Notes: generated from the sequence alone by a model not told the origin. A stretch of DNA of 64,000 nucleotides from Bacillus pseudomycoides (GCF_002582035.1 NZ_NUQE01000026.1:1-64000); one strand, 5' to 3'; shown: positions 7,580-16,455, numbered from the stretch's first letter. Program-made: numbers and translations.

Positions 7580-7760
7580 TAAACTTTTTTGAAAGTTATC
7601 AAACTTTATTATAAACAATCAGACTTTTATATATTATCAATACCTAAAACGTAAAAAGTCATAAAAAATAAAGGGTGATACATATTAGTCATGTATAATA
7701 TGTATCACCTTTGTGATTCTTGTTCCACAATCGCACCCGTTTGTGGCATAAAATGACAAG
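7580..7760. repeat. Dispersed intergenic repeat, copy C (degenerate)
   Basis: Contains ATCAAACTTTATTATAAAC in reverse orientation to the AATAAAGTTTGAT block of copies A and B, and TTGTTCCACAATCGCACCCG, matching their 3' block. It encloses the hairpin at 7674-7709 (GGTGATACATATTA and its exact complement). No gene is present. Confidence 0.45.
7674..7709. terminator. Strong hairpin, 14-bp arms
   Basis: GGTGATACATATTA / TAATATGTATCACC, exact, loop 8 nt, followed by TTTGTGATT. It has no obvious parent gene. Confidence 0.45.
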
Positions 7761-7905
7761 GTCACGGAAATAAGCCACTTTATTTAAAGTAACGTTCTTA
7801 CTGCATTAAAGTGAATAAAATCAATTTAAGGAAATAAATTAAAAATAATAAAGAAGTAAACAAAAAAGAGAAAGAAGAAACCTGGAATTTCCAAGGAAGG
7901 TTGTG

Positions 7906-8337
7906 GTGAACATCAAGGTTAGGAATTTTTATTATCTGATTGCAGGCGTCCTTGCGATGCTGTTTGCCGTCACACATGCATGGAACGGGCAATCCGCTGT
8001 GTTACCGACGCTCAACATTGAGGCGATATCCGTGGGTACCCGGACAGTATTCACGTATGTCTGGCACATTATCACGGCGGAAAATCTGGTCTTCGGCATC
8101 GCTTTCATTTTCATGTCATTCCAAACCGAGCGATCAAAGATCCGGTTTGCCGCATGGTTGATTGCGGCGATCCTGATCGTCCGACTGATGGTTATTCTTG
8201 GTGTAACGGCATTGCTTAACGTATCGGGGCTTACGGATACGCTTATAGATTCGATTGCCATCGTAATCTATGTCGCCCTCATCATACTGGGCACAAGAAT
8301 GAAGAAAAAGCAGTACGATGGTCAGCAACCACAGTAA
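7906..8337 (+). CDS. Four-helix membrane protein, unknown
   Basis: About 143 residues with four hydrophobic segments: YYLIAGVLAMLFAVTHAWNG, LVFGIAFIFMSF, FAAWLIAAILIVRLMVIL, and IDSIAIVIYVALIILG. It ends in a Lys-rich tail KKKQYDGQQPQ. AAGGAAGG at 7893-7900 is 5 nt from GTG 7906 and only 2 from GTG 7903, so 7906 is preferred. The 60 bases 8041-8100 are 31/60 G+C, higher than the flanking AT-rich spacers, suggesting transfer. No family name is offered. Confidence 0.65.
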   Translation: MNIKVRNFYYLIAGVLAMLFAVTHAWNGQSAVLPTLNIEAISVGTRTVFTYVWHIITAENLVFGIAFIFMSFQTERSKIRFAAWLIAAILIVRLMVILGVTALLNVSGLTDTLIDSIAIVIYVALIILGTRMKKKQYDGQQPQ

Positions 8338-8754
8338 CAGAGATGTCCGAGTTGTCTTCTAACTCTGTAAGAGGGTAAACCCCATGCCCATCAAACTAAT
8401 AACAAAAAACGCGTTACATACTACCGTTTTTCTCAAAATCCGAATCAACTGGGACCTGAACAGAATGTCGTGCAGACCTAAATGAGCGTTATCAAGATAG
8501 AGGACATTAACACCAAGAATTAAAGATTCTAATGTCCTCTAAGGCTTAACCAAAAAGGATTTTATTATTCCCCTAAAGTTTAAATATAAAAGTTACAGGT
8601 ATCTTGGGGTTACCCGTTATTCCAGAATATGACCCTTTAATGGAACAACTCTATGTCACTCAATAATTACTTAATCCACCTTTTATTCAGATGTTCTTTT
8701 TCTTTAAGTCATAATAACACCCCTTCAGACAAAAATATCCAAAAGGGTAAAGCT
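8338..8754. other. Non-coding stretch with one hairpin
   Basis: No supported gene. At 8499-8540 there is AGAGGACATTA paired exactly with TAATGTCCTCT, with a nested AGAAT/ATTCT, lacking a T tract; it could end transcription of the membrane gene or be a relic. Confidence 0.4.
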
Positions 8755-8834
8755 TCGCAACTTTTTTGCAAAGATCGTGACTTTATTCAAAACATCGCGT
8801 CTTTTTTATAAAAATCGCAACTTTATTTCAGATC
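8755..8834. repeat. Four tandem degenerate 20-bp repeats
   Basis: Copies start with TCG at 8755, 8775, 8795 and 8815, exactly 20 bp apart, and share the pattern TCGCAACTTTATTTNAAAAA. First and last copies are the closest in sequence. They do not encode an open frame. Confidence 0.65.
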
Positions 8835-9213
8835 CACACCTCTTGCTGCGGAGTCTTTTTCCTGTGTAAACCAATGCTTCAAAATTATCGAAAGAGTTAC
8901 TGCTCGAAAGCGTACCCACATTAAAAAAAGAGATGCACTGGTATTATCATTATATTTCATATTGTATTGTATCGTCTAATAGTTTTCTAGATAGTTGATT
9001 ATTCTTATTTTTAAGGTCCTCGATGCTTTACATCTGCGGATACGCCTCCCGCTATGGGCTATGTCCTCCTCCAAAACCAGTTAACCCCTTATATAATTCT
9101 TCTGTTTCATACTCTTTCGCGTATAGTATGTAGTCTTTTCTTTTTAACTAATTTATTCTGAAAAGACTACGGAAATTATCGAACGTCATTTAAATAATAT
9201 AATCATTATATAT
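8835..9213. other. Non-coding stretch
   Basis: No supported gene between the tandem repeats and the PH-like gene. A plus-strand promoter for the latter is likely near 9120-9200, but no convincing -35/-10 pair can be singled out. Confidence 0.35.
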
Positions 9214-9230
9214 AGAAAGAGGTGTTTGCA

Positions 9231-9596
9231 ATGCCAACATTACAAGATACAGTAAAAAACCTACTCTACGAAAATGAAACAATCCTTTTTCACACAAAAT
9301 GTTCTCTATCTTTATTTTTAGGTAGACTTCACTCTACATCCGGAGTAGTATTCACAACAAATAAAAGGTTGTTGTTTATATATAAAGAAAAGACGGAATC
9401 TACTGCTCTGCGATATGAGGAATACTTATACGAACGTATTGATGAAGTAAAAGAACATCCTTATTTTTTCAGCTCTCACATCGCACTTTACTACAACGAT
9501 GATTGGGTACAATTTCGAGAAATATATAATCAAAATGTAAGAAAACAACTTTGTTCGATTATACAAAAACAAATTGCAAGTAGCTCTTTATCATAG
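9231..9596 (+). CDS. Small PH-like domain protein
   Basis: A 121-residue soluble protein, MPTLQDTVKNLLYENETILF and onward. The central GVVFTTNKRLLFIYKEK followed by alternating strands and ISSxxxxxH-like helix end is the layout of short bacterial PH (bPH) domains. ATG 9231 is preferred over the in-frame GTG 9222 because AGAAAGAGG lies 6-8 nt before it. It is monocistronic: its own terminator-like repeat AAGTAGC/GCTACTT (9578-9604) overlaps the stop. Function unknown. Confidence 0.65.
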   Translation: MPTLQDTVKNLLYENETILFHTKCSLSLFLGRLHSTSGVVFTTNKRLLFIYKEKTESTALRYEEYLYERIDEVKEHPYFFSSHIALYYNDDWVQFREIYNQNVRKQLCSIIQKQIASSSLS

Positions 9597-9604
9597 GGCT
9601 ACTT
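9578..9604 (+). terminator. Terminator overlapping the PH-like gene stop
   Basis: AAGTAGC and GCTACTT arms with a 13-nt loop, followed by TATTTGTGTATTTTT. Confidence 0.5.
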
Positions 9605-9723
9605 ATTTGTGTATTTTTCTTCATTAAAACACGTCTACATTATATTATAACGAATAATAATTTAAAATTTTAGAAAATTTCGTTAAAATCAATAGAAAAG
9701 ACTTGTAAGAAAGGAAGAAACAA

Positions 9724-10653
9724 ATGATACATAAATTAAAAGAAAATATCTCTTCCGTATTTGTCGGAAAAGAAAATGTAATTGATCTCCTCTTAGTTTC
9801 TTTATTAGCAAATGGACACGTCTTATTAGAAGATGTACCTGGAACGGGAAAAACATTGCTGGCAAAAACAATTGCGAAAAGTATTGGCAGCCAATTTTCC
9901 CGCGTACAGTTCACACCTGATGTACTGCCTAGTGATGTAACAGGTATTGAATACTTCAATCTAAAAACAAGTGAATTTGAACTACGCCTCGGTCCTGTTA
10001 TGACAAATTTATTATTAGCAGATGAAATTAACCGTGCTATGCCACGTACACAATCAAGCTTATTAGAAGCGATGGAAGAACGACAAGTTACACTTGAAAA
10101 GCAATCCACACCTCTTCCGAAACCATTTTTCGTAATTGCAACGCAAAATCCAATCGAATCACAAGGAACATTTCCACTTCCAGATGCACAGCTTGACCGT
10201 TTTTTAATGACCATTTCGATTGGTTATCCTACTCCGCAAGAAGAGCTCCAAATGATGAGACGTTTTCGAAAGAACAAACCGTTAGACGAGCTTCATCCTG
10301 TCATCTCACTAGATGATATTACACAAGTACAAAATGAAGTAAAAGAAGTTCATGTATCAGAACCTTTAGAAGACTACATAATCAAGCTTGCTAATGCAAC
10401 TCGTAATCATGACTTTATTGCAAATGGAATTAGTCCACGCGGAACACTCGCTTTAGTAAGAGGTATTCAGGCTCTTTCTTTTTTACGGAATCGAGAATTT
10501 TGTACACCAGAAGACATGCAATTACTACTTCCTTACATTTGGAAACATCGTATTATTTTATCTATGGAAGGTGCTCTTCGTACGACAAAACAAGAAATTA
10601 TAGAAGCGATTTTGAAAGAAGTTGATGTACCGGTGGAGATTGAACAAACATGA
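9724..10653 (+). CDS. MoxR-family AAA+ ATPase
   Basis: A 309-residue MoxR AAA+ ATPase, a chaperone-like protein that works with DUF58/VWA partners. Seen: Walker A EDVPGTGKTLLAK near residue 40, Walker B NLLLADEINRA near 98, sensor 1 VIATQNPIESQGTFPLPDAQLDRF near 138-161, and the C-terminal lid ending with SPRGTLALVRGIQA. AAGAAAGGAAG precedes the ATG. The next gene begins right after its TGA, so the three-gene unit MoxR-DUF58-DUF4129 is an operon. Usual partners in cell-envelope or protein-maturation roles are known; the client here is not. Confidence 0.93.
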   Translation: MIHKLKENISSVFVGKENVIDLLLVSLLANGHVLLEDVPGTGKTLLAKTIAKSIGSQFSRVQFTPDVLPSDVTGIEYFNLKTSEFELRLGPVMTNLLLADEINRAMPRTQSSLLEAMEERQVTLEKQSTPLPKPFFVIATQNPIESQGTFPLPDAQLDRFLMTISIGYPTPQEELQMMRRFRKNKPLDELHPVISLDDITQVQNEVKEVHVSEPLEDYIIKLANATRNHDFIANGISPRGTLALVRGIQALSFLRNREFCTPEDMQLLLPYIWKHRIILSMEGALRTTKQEIIEAILKEVDVPVEIEQT

Positions 10654-11802
10654 ATGGTCACCGTCCCTTTACTGTTCCAAAGTCATATCATTAAATTAAC
10701 GATTCCGGTTGCACTGTTGTTCACGTTCTACTTACCCCAGTTATTTATCGTATATCCTTTTTTGTTTTATTACATGTTTTCTTTTTTTATTTATCAGTAC
10801 GTCACTTATATAGAGGCACACTTTCAAATTATGAATAAAAAACAAACAACGAGATTGTTTCCAGAAGAGAGCGGACAACTATCTATTATGTTACAAAATA
10901 AAGCAAAACTGCCCTTGGTGAATGGAAAATGTTTCTTTCATATCAATCCATCACTCGTTACTCATCCAAGCATAGGCCTAGAACAAATATCAAAAACGCT
11001 CTTTTCTTTTCCATTCTCACAATCTGCTCGCTCACAGCAAAAATGGGATTTAACTTTCACAGCGACAAAACGAGGGGTTTTCCAAATTGAACAGTTTGAA
11101 TGTATCATTGGCGATCCCTTCAACATCATTCAAGTTCATTTACCAGTTATGCATAAATTAAAAACAGAAATTATCGTCTACCCTGCCTCAAAACAAATCG
11201 CTGGATTACAAGAAATACAGCAACTATTAATAGGCTCTTACAAAACAAACTTTTCTTTTTTTCATGATGAAACGTCAATTGTCGGAGTCAAACAGTATGA
11301 AAGGGAATCATTTCGTTCCATCCACTGGAAGGCGTCAGCGAAAATGCAAAGTTTACAAGCAAAGCAATATGAAGCAGTAAAAAATTATAGCTGGACAATC
11401 TGCATATGTCTCGCCTCAGATAGAGGGCTTGGGTGGAAAGAAAATATAGAAGACCTGATTTCCTACGCAACATACATATGTCAAATTGCAACTGAAAAGA
11501 AAGTTCCATTTGAATTATTTATTAGTATTTTAGCGGAGGATGGACCGTTGCACCTGACGCTAAATGAAGGGCAAATGCATTATGCGAAAGCATTAGAAGA
11601 ACTCGCGCGTATTTCAGAAGATAGTACATTACTGCCGCGAGATGGTTTTCTACATTATATGATGAGAAAAAGAGTGAGGTCGTCTACGATGTTTTTTCTT
11701 GGCGTTCAAAAAATAGATATCCCTCATACAATGCAGCCAACCTATATTGTTCACAATGAAGGAGTGATAGAAGCCCTTGAATACATGGCTACGGTACGTT
11801 AA
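10654..11802 (+). CDS. DUF58 domain protein
   Basis: A 382-residue protein with two N-terminal membrane segments (about 8-50), a beta-rich linker, and the DUF58 signature VGVKQYERESFRSIHW near residue 210 followed by KASAKMQSLQAKQYE. DUF58 proteins have a VWA-like fold and are encoded with MoxR ATPases. The start abuts the MoxR stop (TGA then ATG), and the 3' end overlaps the next gene by 26 nt. Role unknown; probably a membrane-anchored partner of the ATPase. Confidence 0.88.
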   Translation: MVTVPLLFQSHIIKLTIPVALLFTFYLPQLFIVYPFLFYYMFSFFIYQYVTYIEAHFQIMNKKQTTRLFPEESGQLSIMLQNKAKLPLVNGKCFFHINPSLVTHPSIGLEQISKTLFSFPFSQSARSQQKWDLTFTATKRGVFQIEQFECIIGDPFNIIQVHLPVMHKLKTEIIVYPASKQIAGLQEIQQLLIGSYKTNFSFFHDETSIVGVKQYERESFRSIHWKASAKMQSLQAKQYEAVKNYSWTICICLASDRGLGWKENIEDLISYATYICQIATEKKVPFELFISILAEDGPLHLTLNEGQMHYAKALEELARISEDSTLLPRDGFLHYMMRKRVRSSTMFFLGVQKIDIPHTMQPTYIVHNEGVIEALEYMATVR

Positions 11803-12883
11803 TGATTTTATTCTTATTCTCCTTCTCTCTTTGTTAACTGAAAAAGGAGAAGTTTTACACATTGTTTTATTTCTTCTAGTCAGTCATATTTGCTTACTGC
11901 TTATTATGAAAACTGGACAAAAGAAAAAGGTATGGCTCGTAGCGCTATTCATACTACAAATCATTACTTGTTATTCTTTGTCGTTATTTTCTGTTATAGG
12001 TTCCGTATTATTGCCGTTTTTCTTTTTTCTTGTGTACGCAAAAGATGATGTTACACCATTTCACAAGTTATTAGGAGCATTTTTATGGTCTTTCTGTTCT
12101 TTCCTTTTCCATATGCAACTGCCATCCATATTGGAAATAGGATTATTTATTTCCTATACACTCCTAACATTATGGATTACAAGTTTTAATCGAAATCAAC
12201 AAACAATGAGATTATTATCAGTTACAGCAATTGGGATTTTTAGTTTTTTATTCATCTCCATATTCCCGTATGTAAGAAACATCATTGCTTATATGGTGCA
12301 ATGGATTTCTTTAGGGGTGGGTTATATGTTAAATCCGCTATTTCTATGGGCTGAACTTAAACCCACAGATGATTCTTGAAAGAGTAAGTTAAGTCAAGGT
12401 GAATCACCACCTTTACCGCCTACGGAAAAAGTATATAATCCCTTGATTTTACAATCTATTGCAATTCTTATTATAGCAATCATTGCCATATATGTAATTT
12501 GGAAATTATTTAAAAAGCGTCACGAAATACACTTTGGACGTATAGCTTCCTACGAATCTATCATTTTTGGTCCAGATCAACGAAATATACAAAAGCGAAA
12601 CCGAAAGTTACGACCACCAAACAATGCAATTCGCAAAGAAATTTTTAATTTGGAAAAGAAACTAAAACCACCATTAAATCGGCTACGCGGTGAAACAGTT
12701 GAACAATGGATGGAAAGACTTCATAGAGACGAAAAGGTTGCCATTCAATTTGACGTGATTATCGATGCATATAACGCTACAAGGTACGCAAATCATGATG
12801 ATACTGAACTTCTCCAGAAAGTTAAAAGAGAAGTTCATACATTATACAAATATCGAGATTCAGTGAAAGAAAAGAAAAAATAA
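11777..12883 (+). pseudogene. Membrane protein with DUF4129 tail, split by in-frame TGA
   Basis: Reading one frame from TTG 11777 (GGAGTG 10 nt upstream) gives about seven membrane helices up to LKPTDDS. A single TGA follows at 12377-12379, then without any frame change KSKLSQGESPPLPPTEKVYN, a transmembrane helix ILQSIAILIIAIIAIYVIW and a charged DUF4129-type domain to 12883. The two halves clearly form one gene of about 368 codons. The usual third partner of MoxR-DUF58 is a TgpA-like transglutaminase with DUF4129 at its end; no transglutaminase Cys-His-Asp core is visible here, so this is a core-less variant or a deletion product. CGA to TGA is a simple explanation for the stop. Whether readthrough occurs cannot be told. 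Confidence 0.8.
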
Positions 12884-12904
12884 GCTTGAATCTCAATACT
12901 AACT

Positions 12905-12944
12905 AAAAACCTCGACTTCTCCTACTGGAGTCATCGAGGTTTTT
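12905..12944 (+). terminator. Intrinsic terminator of the MoxR operon
   Basis: AAAAACCTCGA paired exactly with TCGAGGTTTTT, with an inner CTCC/GGAG stem; 22 bp after the DUF4129 stop. Confidence 0.85.
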
Positions 12945-13027
12945 AGTAGTATGATAAGGGTAATATAAAAGGTGCATCTAAAATAGCTGAAGAATTTTAA
13001 AAAAGTGTTCTAATTACACAGAAGAAG

Positions 13028-13120
13028 ATGAATATTATGATGGAGATAGATCAAGCGTTAGATAAAAGAAATAAAACAGAGTTCATTCGTTTATCAAAGA
13101 AGTATAGAGAGCTTACATAA
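13028..13120 (+). pseudogene. IDEAL-domain fragment
   Basis: The 30-codon frame MNIMMEIDQALDKRNKTEFI followed by RLSKKYRELT matches the short IDEAL motif (IDEALDxxDKExFxxLSxxY) found at the end of small Firmicute proteins. Upstream codons in another frame (EEDEYYDG) look like the preceding acidic linker, suggesting a frameshifted remnant. No ribosome site supports the ATG. Confidence 0.4.
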
Positions 13121-13253
13121 AAGTTGGATATTTTTAAAGTAAAAAAAAGATAATGAATAGCAAAACAATATTAATATACTAATAATAACGAGTAGCGTTT
13201 CATTCATTTTCGCTTTCCCTATCATGCTATTCTCTTATATTTTTTGCTTACAT

Positions 13254-13290
13254 AATAAAAGAAGAACACCTTATGTGCTCTTCTTTTATT
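13254..13290 (-). terminator. Intrinsic terminator of the old yellow enzyme gene
   Basis: AATAAAAGAAGAACAC with GTGCTCTTCTTTTATT (one mismatch in 16), just after the stop codon on the minus strand. Confidence 0.8.
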
Positions 13291-13295
13291 ATTAT

Positions 13296-14423
13296 TCATA
13301 TTAATGTAGCAAGATGCTGCTTTGCATCGTATTCCTCTAAACTTTCCCCATGTTTAACACGATGAACAAAATCCGGATTAGAAATCAATGGTCTACCAAA
13401 TGCCGCTACATCAATTGTACCTTCTTGTAGTGCTTCTTCTGCCTCTTTTGGATTTAAATTCCCAACTCCTACAATTATACCATCCCAATATTTACGAACT
13501 AATTGATGTAAGTTTTTTCCGTCAGCTATAACTTGCGTATAATTCATTGTTGAAGGATGAATCATCGTTAATCCTACTTCACAGAACATCTCTACGAAAG
13601 TTTGAATTGCTGCTTCAGGATTTTCCCACATGTAGCTAGGGTTATCACCTTTAAATGCCGAAAAACGAATAAGCGTTTTATCTGCACCAATCGCACTTAT
13701 AACGGCTTGCAATACTTCTTTCATAAATGTTAACCTTTGTTTTAAATCTCCGCCATATTGATCATTTCGATGATTCGCAAATTCATAAGCAAATTGATCA
13801 ATTAAATACCCATGTGCCCCATGAATTTCTACCCCATCGAAACCTGCTTCTATTGCATTCCTAGCAGCTTGTGCATACTGTTCGATAGTCTCTTGAATTT
13901 CTTCTATTGTCATCGCTTCTGGCGTATCAAAAGGCTTCCGAAAACGTGGGACATTTCCTTGTGCCGCAATAGCTGAAGGTGCTTGTGGTAAGAATCCACC
14001 TGTTAGTTCATGATGGCTCATACGTCCTACATGCCATATTTGCGCAATAATTGTTCCACCTTCTTCATGTACTGCATCTGTTACTGACTTCCAAGAATCA
14101 ATTTGCTCCTCTGTATAAATACCTGGGACACCTGGATTCCCCTTCGCTCTTGGGCTAATTACTATTCCTTCTGTAATAATTAGACCAACACCATCTGCCG
14201 CACGTTTCCGGTAATACTCGGCTACATCAGCTCCAACTACCCCTGTCTCATCATTAGCAAAACAACGCGTCATCGGTGCCATTGCCACACGATTACGAAG
14301 AGACCAAGCTCCAATTTGAATCGGATCAAATAACTTTGTTTCTTCCACGTTTTGAAATGATCCCCAATTGTTTATATTCGTGCCTTCATAGATACTGGCT
14401 ATTTTATTATTTGAATTTGTCAT
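13296..14423 (-). CDS. Old yellow enzyme family alkene reductase
   Basis: A 375-residue FMN-dependent NAD(P)H oxidoreductase of the OYE family, reducing activated C=C bonds or nitro compounds. Seen: NRVAMAPMTRCF near residue 44, AQIWHVGRMSH near 125, GVEIHGAHGYLIDQF near 195 (His pair binding the substrate), YGGDLKQR and the C-terminal AFGRPLISNPDFV. It has about 30 extra residues at the N-terminus before the barrel. It is the last member of a same-strand set with a quinol/ABM monooxygenase, nitroreductase and MarR regulator, all typical of thiol and electrophile stress. Confidence 0.92.
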   Translation of the reverse strand: MTNSNNKIASIYEGTNINNWGSFQNVEETKLFDPIQIGAWSLRNRVAMAPMTRCFANDETGVVGADVAEYYRKRAADGVGLIITEGIVISPRAKGNPGVPGIYTEEQIDSWKSVTDAVHEEGGTIIAQIWHVGRMSHHELTGGFLPQAPSAIAAQGNVPRFRKPFDTPEAMTIEEIQETIEQYAQAARNAIEAGFDGVEIHGAHGYLIDQFAYEFANHRNDQYGGDLKQRLTFMKEVLQAVISAIGADKTLIRFSAFKGDNPSYMWENPEAAIQTFVEMFCEVGLTMIHPSTMNYTQVIADGKNLHQLVRKYWDGIIVGVGNLNPKEAEEALQEGTIDVAAFGRPLISNPDFVHRVKHGESLEEYDAKQHLATLI

Positions 14424-14541
14424 TTTTCTTCCCCCTTAATTAAAAATTCCACCTACATTTCATTGAAACGATGGAAACTGTCTAAAACCGTATCATAATT
14501 TTTCACAAACTAGTGCGTCAATTTATACGCTCTCCTTGTTA

Positions 14542-14838
14542 TTACCCTTGTAGTGGTTTTCCATCAAAAGCTTTTATATCTAATGGCGCAACTAAAAATT
14601 GATTTGCTTTGCCAACAAAAGAAGTGAAATGCTCATTCTTATTGTGATTAGCAACTACTTCGGCATTTTCCCACACCTCTACCATTGTATAGACATTTTC
14701 TTTTTCGGTATCCTTGTACAAATCATAAGACATATTTCCACTTTCTTTTCTTGAACCACTAATTAGCGGCTGAATCTCATTTAAAAACTCTTCTTGTTTT
14801 GCTGGCTCCACATGAAATTTAGCATGAATTATAATCAT
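14542..14838 (-). CDS. ABM-family monooxygenase (YgiN-like)
   Basis: A 98-residue dimeric alpha/beta barrel of the antibiotic biosynthesis monooxygenase type. MIIIHAKFHVEPAKQEEFL is the first strand/helix, and DLYKDTEKENVYTMVEVWEN and HNKNEHFTSF are the typical core. YgiN-like members oxidise quinols, which fits the neighbouring reductases. The start at 14838 is chosen over 14889 because AGGAGA lies 8 nt before it. Confidence 0.85.
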   Translation of the reverse strand: MIIIHAKFHVEPAKQEEFLNEIQPLISGSRKESGNMSYDLYKDTEKENVYTMVEVWENAEVVANHNKNEHFTSFVGKANQFLVAPLDIKAFDGKPLQG

Positions 14839-14925
14839 AGTACTGTCTCCTCTCACTTTTCTACTTGTATTTGTATATAAAAAAGTCAATCACGTAAATG
14901 ATGAAACCTTGTGCTCTTCTAACAA

Positions 14926-15564
14926 TTACTTCCACTGAGCAATTTTATCAATTGGAAGGCGAACTGATGGGTAACCACTGTTAGCTGCTTTTCCAATTGA
15001 TATTAACATAACTGGTACATAACGATCCTTATCTAAACCAAATACCTCTGCAACTTTGTCTTTTTCATATCCACCGATTGGACATGTATCGTATCCGTGA
15101 GCACGAGCTGAAAGCATAAGTTGCATCGCTGCAAGACCTCCATCAATTAAAACTACGTCTTTCATATCTTCTCGAGAAATTGTTGAGAAATAACCTGTAA
15201 GCTTCTCCATTTGACTTTCTTTTACGTCTAAAGGCATATATCCAAGTTCAACTGCTTTACCGTAAATTGCTTCACCATTTTCAAAATTATTCAAATCACC
15301 AAAAACAGCAATCATTGCTGCTGAAGTTTCTACTTGACGTTGATTAAATTTAGCAAGTGGCGCAAGCTTTTCCTTTCCTTCAGCACTATCAATTACTAAG
15401 AAGCGCCATGGTTGCATATTTACAGAAGATGGTGCAAGAGTTGCTTCTGTAAGGATCTCTGTCATTTCTTCTTTACTAATTTTCACAGTAGGATCGTAAT
15501 TTCGAATAGAATGTCGACCTGTTATAATTTCTGTAAAATTATTTGTTTTTTGTGTGTTAATCAT
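14926..15564 (-). CDS. Nitroreductase family protein
   Basis: A 212-residue FMN-dependent NAD(P)H oxidoreductase with the family start RHSIRNYDPTVKISKEEM, the flavin-binding APSSVNMQPWRFLV near residue 44, the dimer-interface GGLAAMQLMLSARAHGYDTC near 141 and the closing VRLPIDKIAQW. The protein reduces quinones or nitroaromatics. It is similar in place and kind to mhqN/ydfN-type genes controlled by MhqR in B. subtilis; it lies 35 bp downstream of the MarR gene. Confidence 0.9.
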   Translation of the reverse strand: MINTQKTNNFTEIITGRHSIRNYDPTVKISKEEMTEILTEATLAPSSVNMQPWRFLVIDSAEGKEKLAPLAKFNQRQVETSAAMIAVFGDLNNFENGEAIYGKAVELGYMPLDVKESQMEKLTGYFSTISREDMKDVVLIDGGLAAMQLMLSARAHGYDTCPIGGYEKDKVAEVFGLDKDRYVPVMLISIGKAANSGYPSVRLPIDKIAQWK

Positions 15565-15599
15565 AGTTGAATGCTCCCTTTTTCTGTCTAATAATGATA

Positions 15600-16028
15600 T
15601 TAGAATTCTTTTATATTTTTTTGAATGCGATTTAACATATTTAGAAGTTCATCGCGTTCTTCTTCGTTAAAATCCTTTAACACAGATGTTGCAAATCGCT
15701 CTTTTTCCTCTTGAAAGGAGTGAATTTTATTCCGACCAGCATCCGTTAAACTAACAAGGGTTATTCGATTATCATTCGGATTTTTACGTCTTGTAATCAT
15801 TTCATTAGCTTCAAGTTGCTTTAAATGCCGGGTAATTGCTGCATTGTCAATATTGATTTCTTTTTGAAGTGCTTTTTGACTTATTTCATCTACTAGATAA
15901 AGTTGATGTAAAAGTTCCAGTCTAGACTGGCTAATCCCCGTACAACCTTCGAATTTCGAACTAATGTCCTTATTGAGGAAATGTAATTTATATAAAATAA
16001 TCGCTTCCTTTGAACATGAATCGCTCAA
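15600..16028 (-). CDS. MarR family regulator, MhqR-like
   Basis: A 142-residue winged-helix repressor. The recognition segment INIDNAAITRHLKQLEANEM (near residues 58-77) and the wing RRKNPNDNRITLVSLTDAGR are clear. Cys5 and Cys29 lie in the N-terminal helices. MhqR of B. subtilis represses nitroreductase, dioxygenase and azoreductase genes and is relieved by quinones; the neighbouring genes support a similar role. It probably controls this operon from the repeats at 16061-16102. Confidence 0.88.
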   Translation of the reverse strand: MSDSCSKEAIILYKLHFLNKDISSKFEGCTGISQSRLELLHQLYLVDEISQKALQKEINIDNAAITRHLKQLEANEMITRRKNPNDNRITLVSLTDAGRNKIHSFQEEKERFATSVLKDFNEEERDELLNMLNRIQKNIKEF

Positions 16029-16060
16029 ATTACCACCCCTTTTTTAGACTACTCAAAAAG

Positions 16061-16102
16061 TTGACATATCAATAATTGACATATCAATAATTGATATGTC
16101 AA
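16061..16102. promoter_or_regulatory. MarR operator: direct plus inverted repeat
   Basis: TTGACATATCAATAA occurs twice in tandem (16061-16075, 16076-16090) and is followed by TTGATATGTCAA (16091-16102), so the second copy and the last arm form a palindrome TTGACATATCAA..TTGATATGTCAA. It is 33 bp upstream of the MarR start. Confidence 0.7.
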
Positions 16103-16455
16103 TCAATATACATGAATTTCATTTGAAAAGCAATAATTTTGTTTTTATCCCCTTTTTAATGGGCAGTTATCCCTTCTACTGCTCAAAATTATATTTACTA
16201 TTCCCTTTGCTCACCAGAATTATTACTCAACTATATTTCCATATATACATAGTTGAGAAGCAGAATAACTTTAATTATGGAGGAATACTCGTTAACCAAT
16301 CAGGGACTTTTTTCCTCGTAGCTATTAAAACCTTACTTCTTATGCATCTCAATCCATTTTTTTATCAAACGCTTTGGTGCGGCCATAAATAAGTTTCTTG
16401 AATCAGTTCGTATTACCTAACAATCCACTCCATCAAAAAACTTTCTCCTCCATTT
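16103..16455. other. Intergenic region, no supported gene
   Basis: AT-rich. The 98-codon frame at 16096-16392 has no ribosome site, starts within the operator palindrome and has low-complexity hydrophobic content, so it is not accepted as a gene. Confidence 0.4.

Noticed and set aside
8755-8834. Possible CRISPR array (regular repeats)
   Set aside because: The 20-bp units are contiguous, with no spacers and no cas genes nearby.
9645-10214. 189-codon minus-strand frame opposite the MoxR gene
   Set aside because: Antisense shadow; the plus strand encodes a complete MoxR ATPase.
12377-12379. TGA as a selenocysteine or recoded codon
   Set aside because: No selenocysteine context is visible, and other genes in the window carry TAG and TAA stops of the same kind, so simple mutation is more likely.
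16096-16392. 98-codon plus-strand frame as a gene
   Set aside because: It starts inside the MarR operator, has no ribosome site and no recognisable protein pattern.
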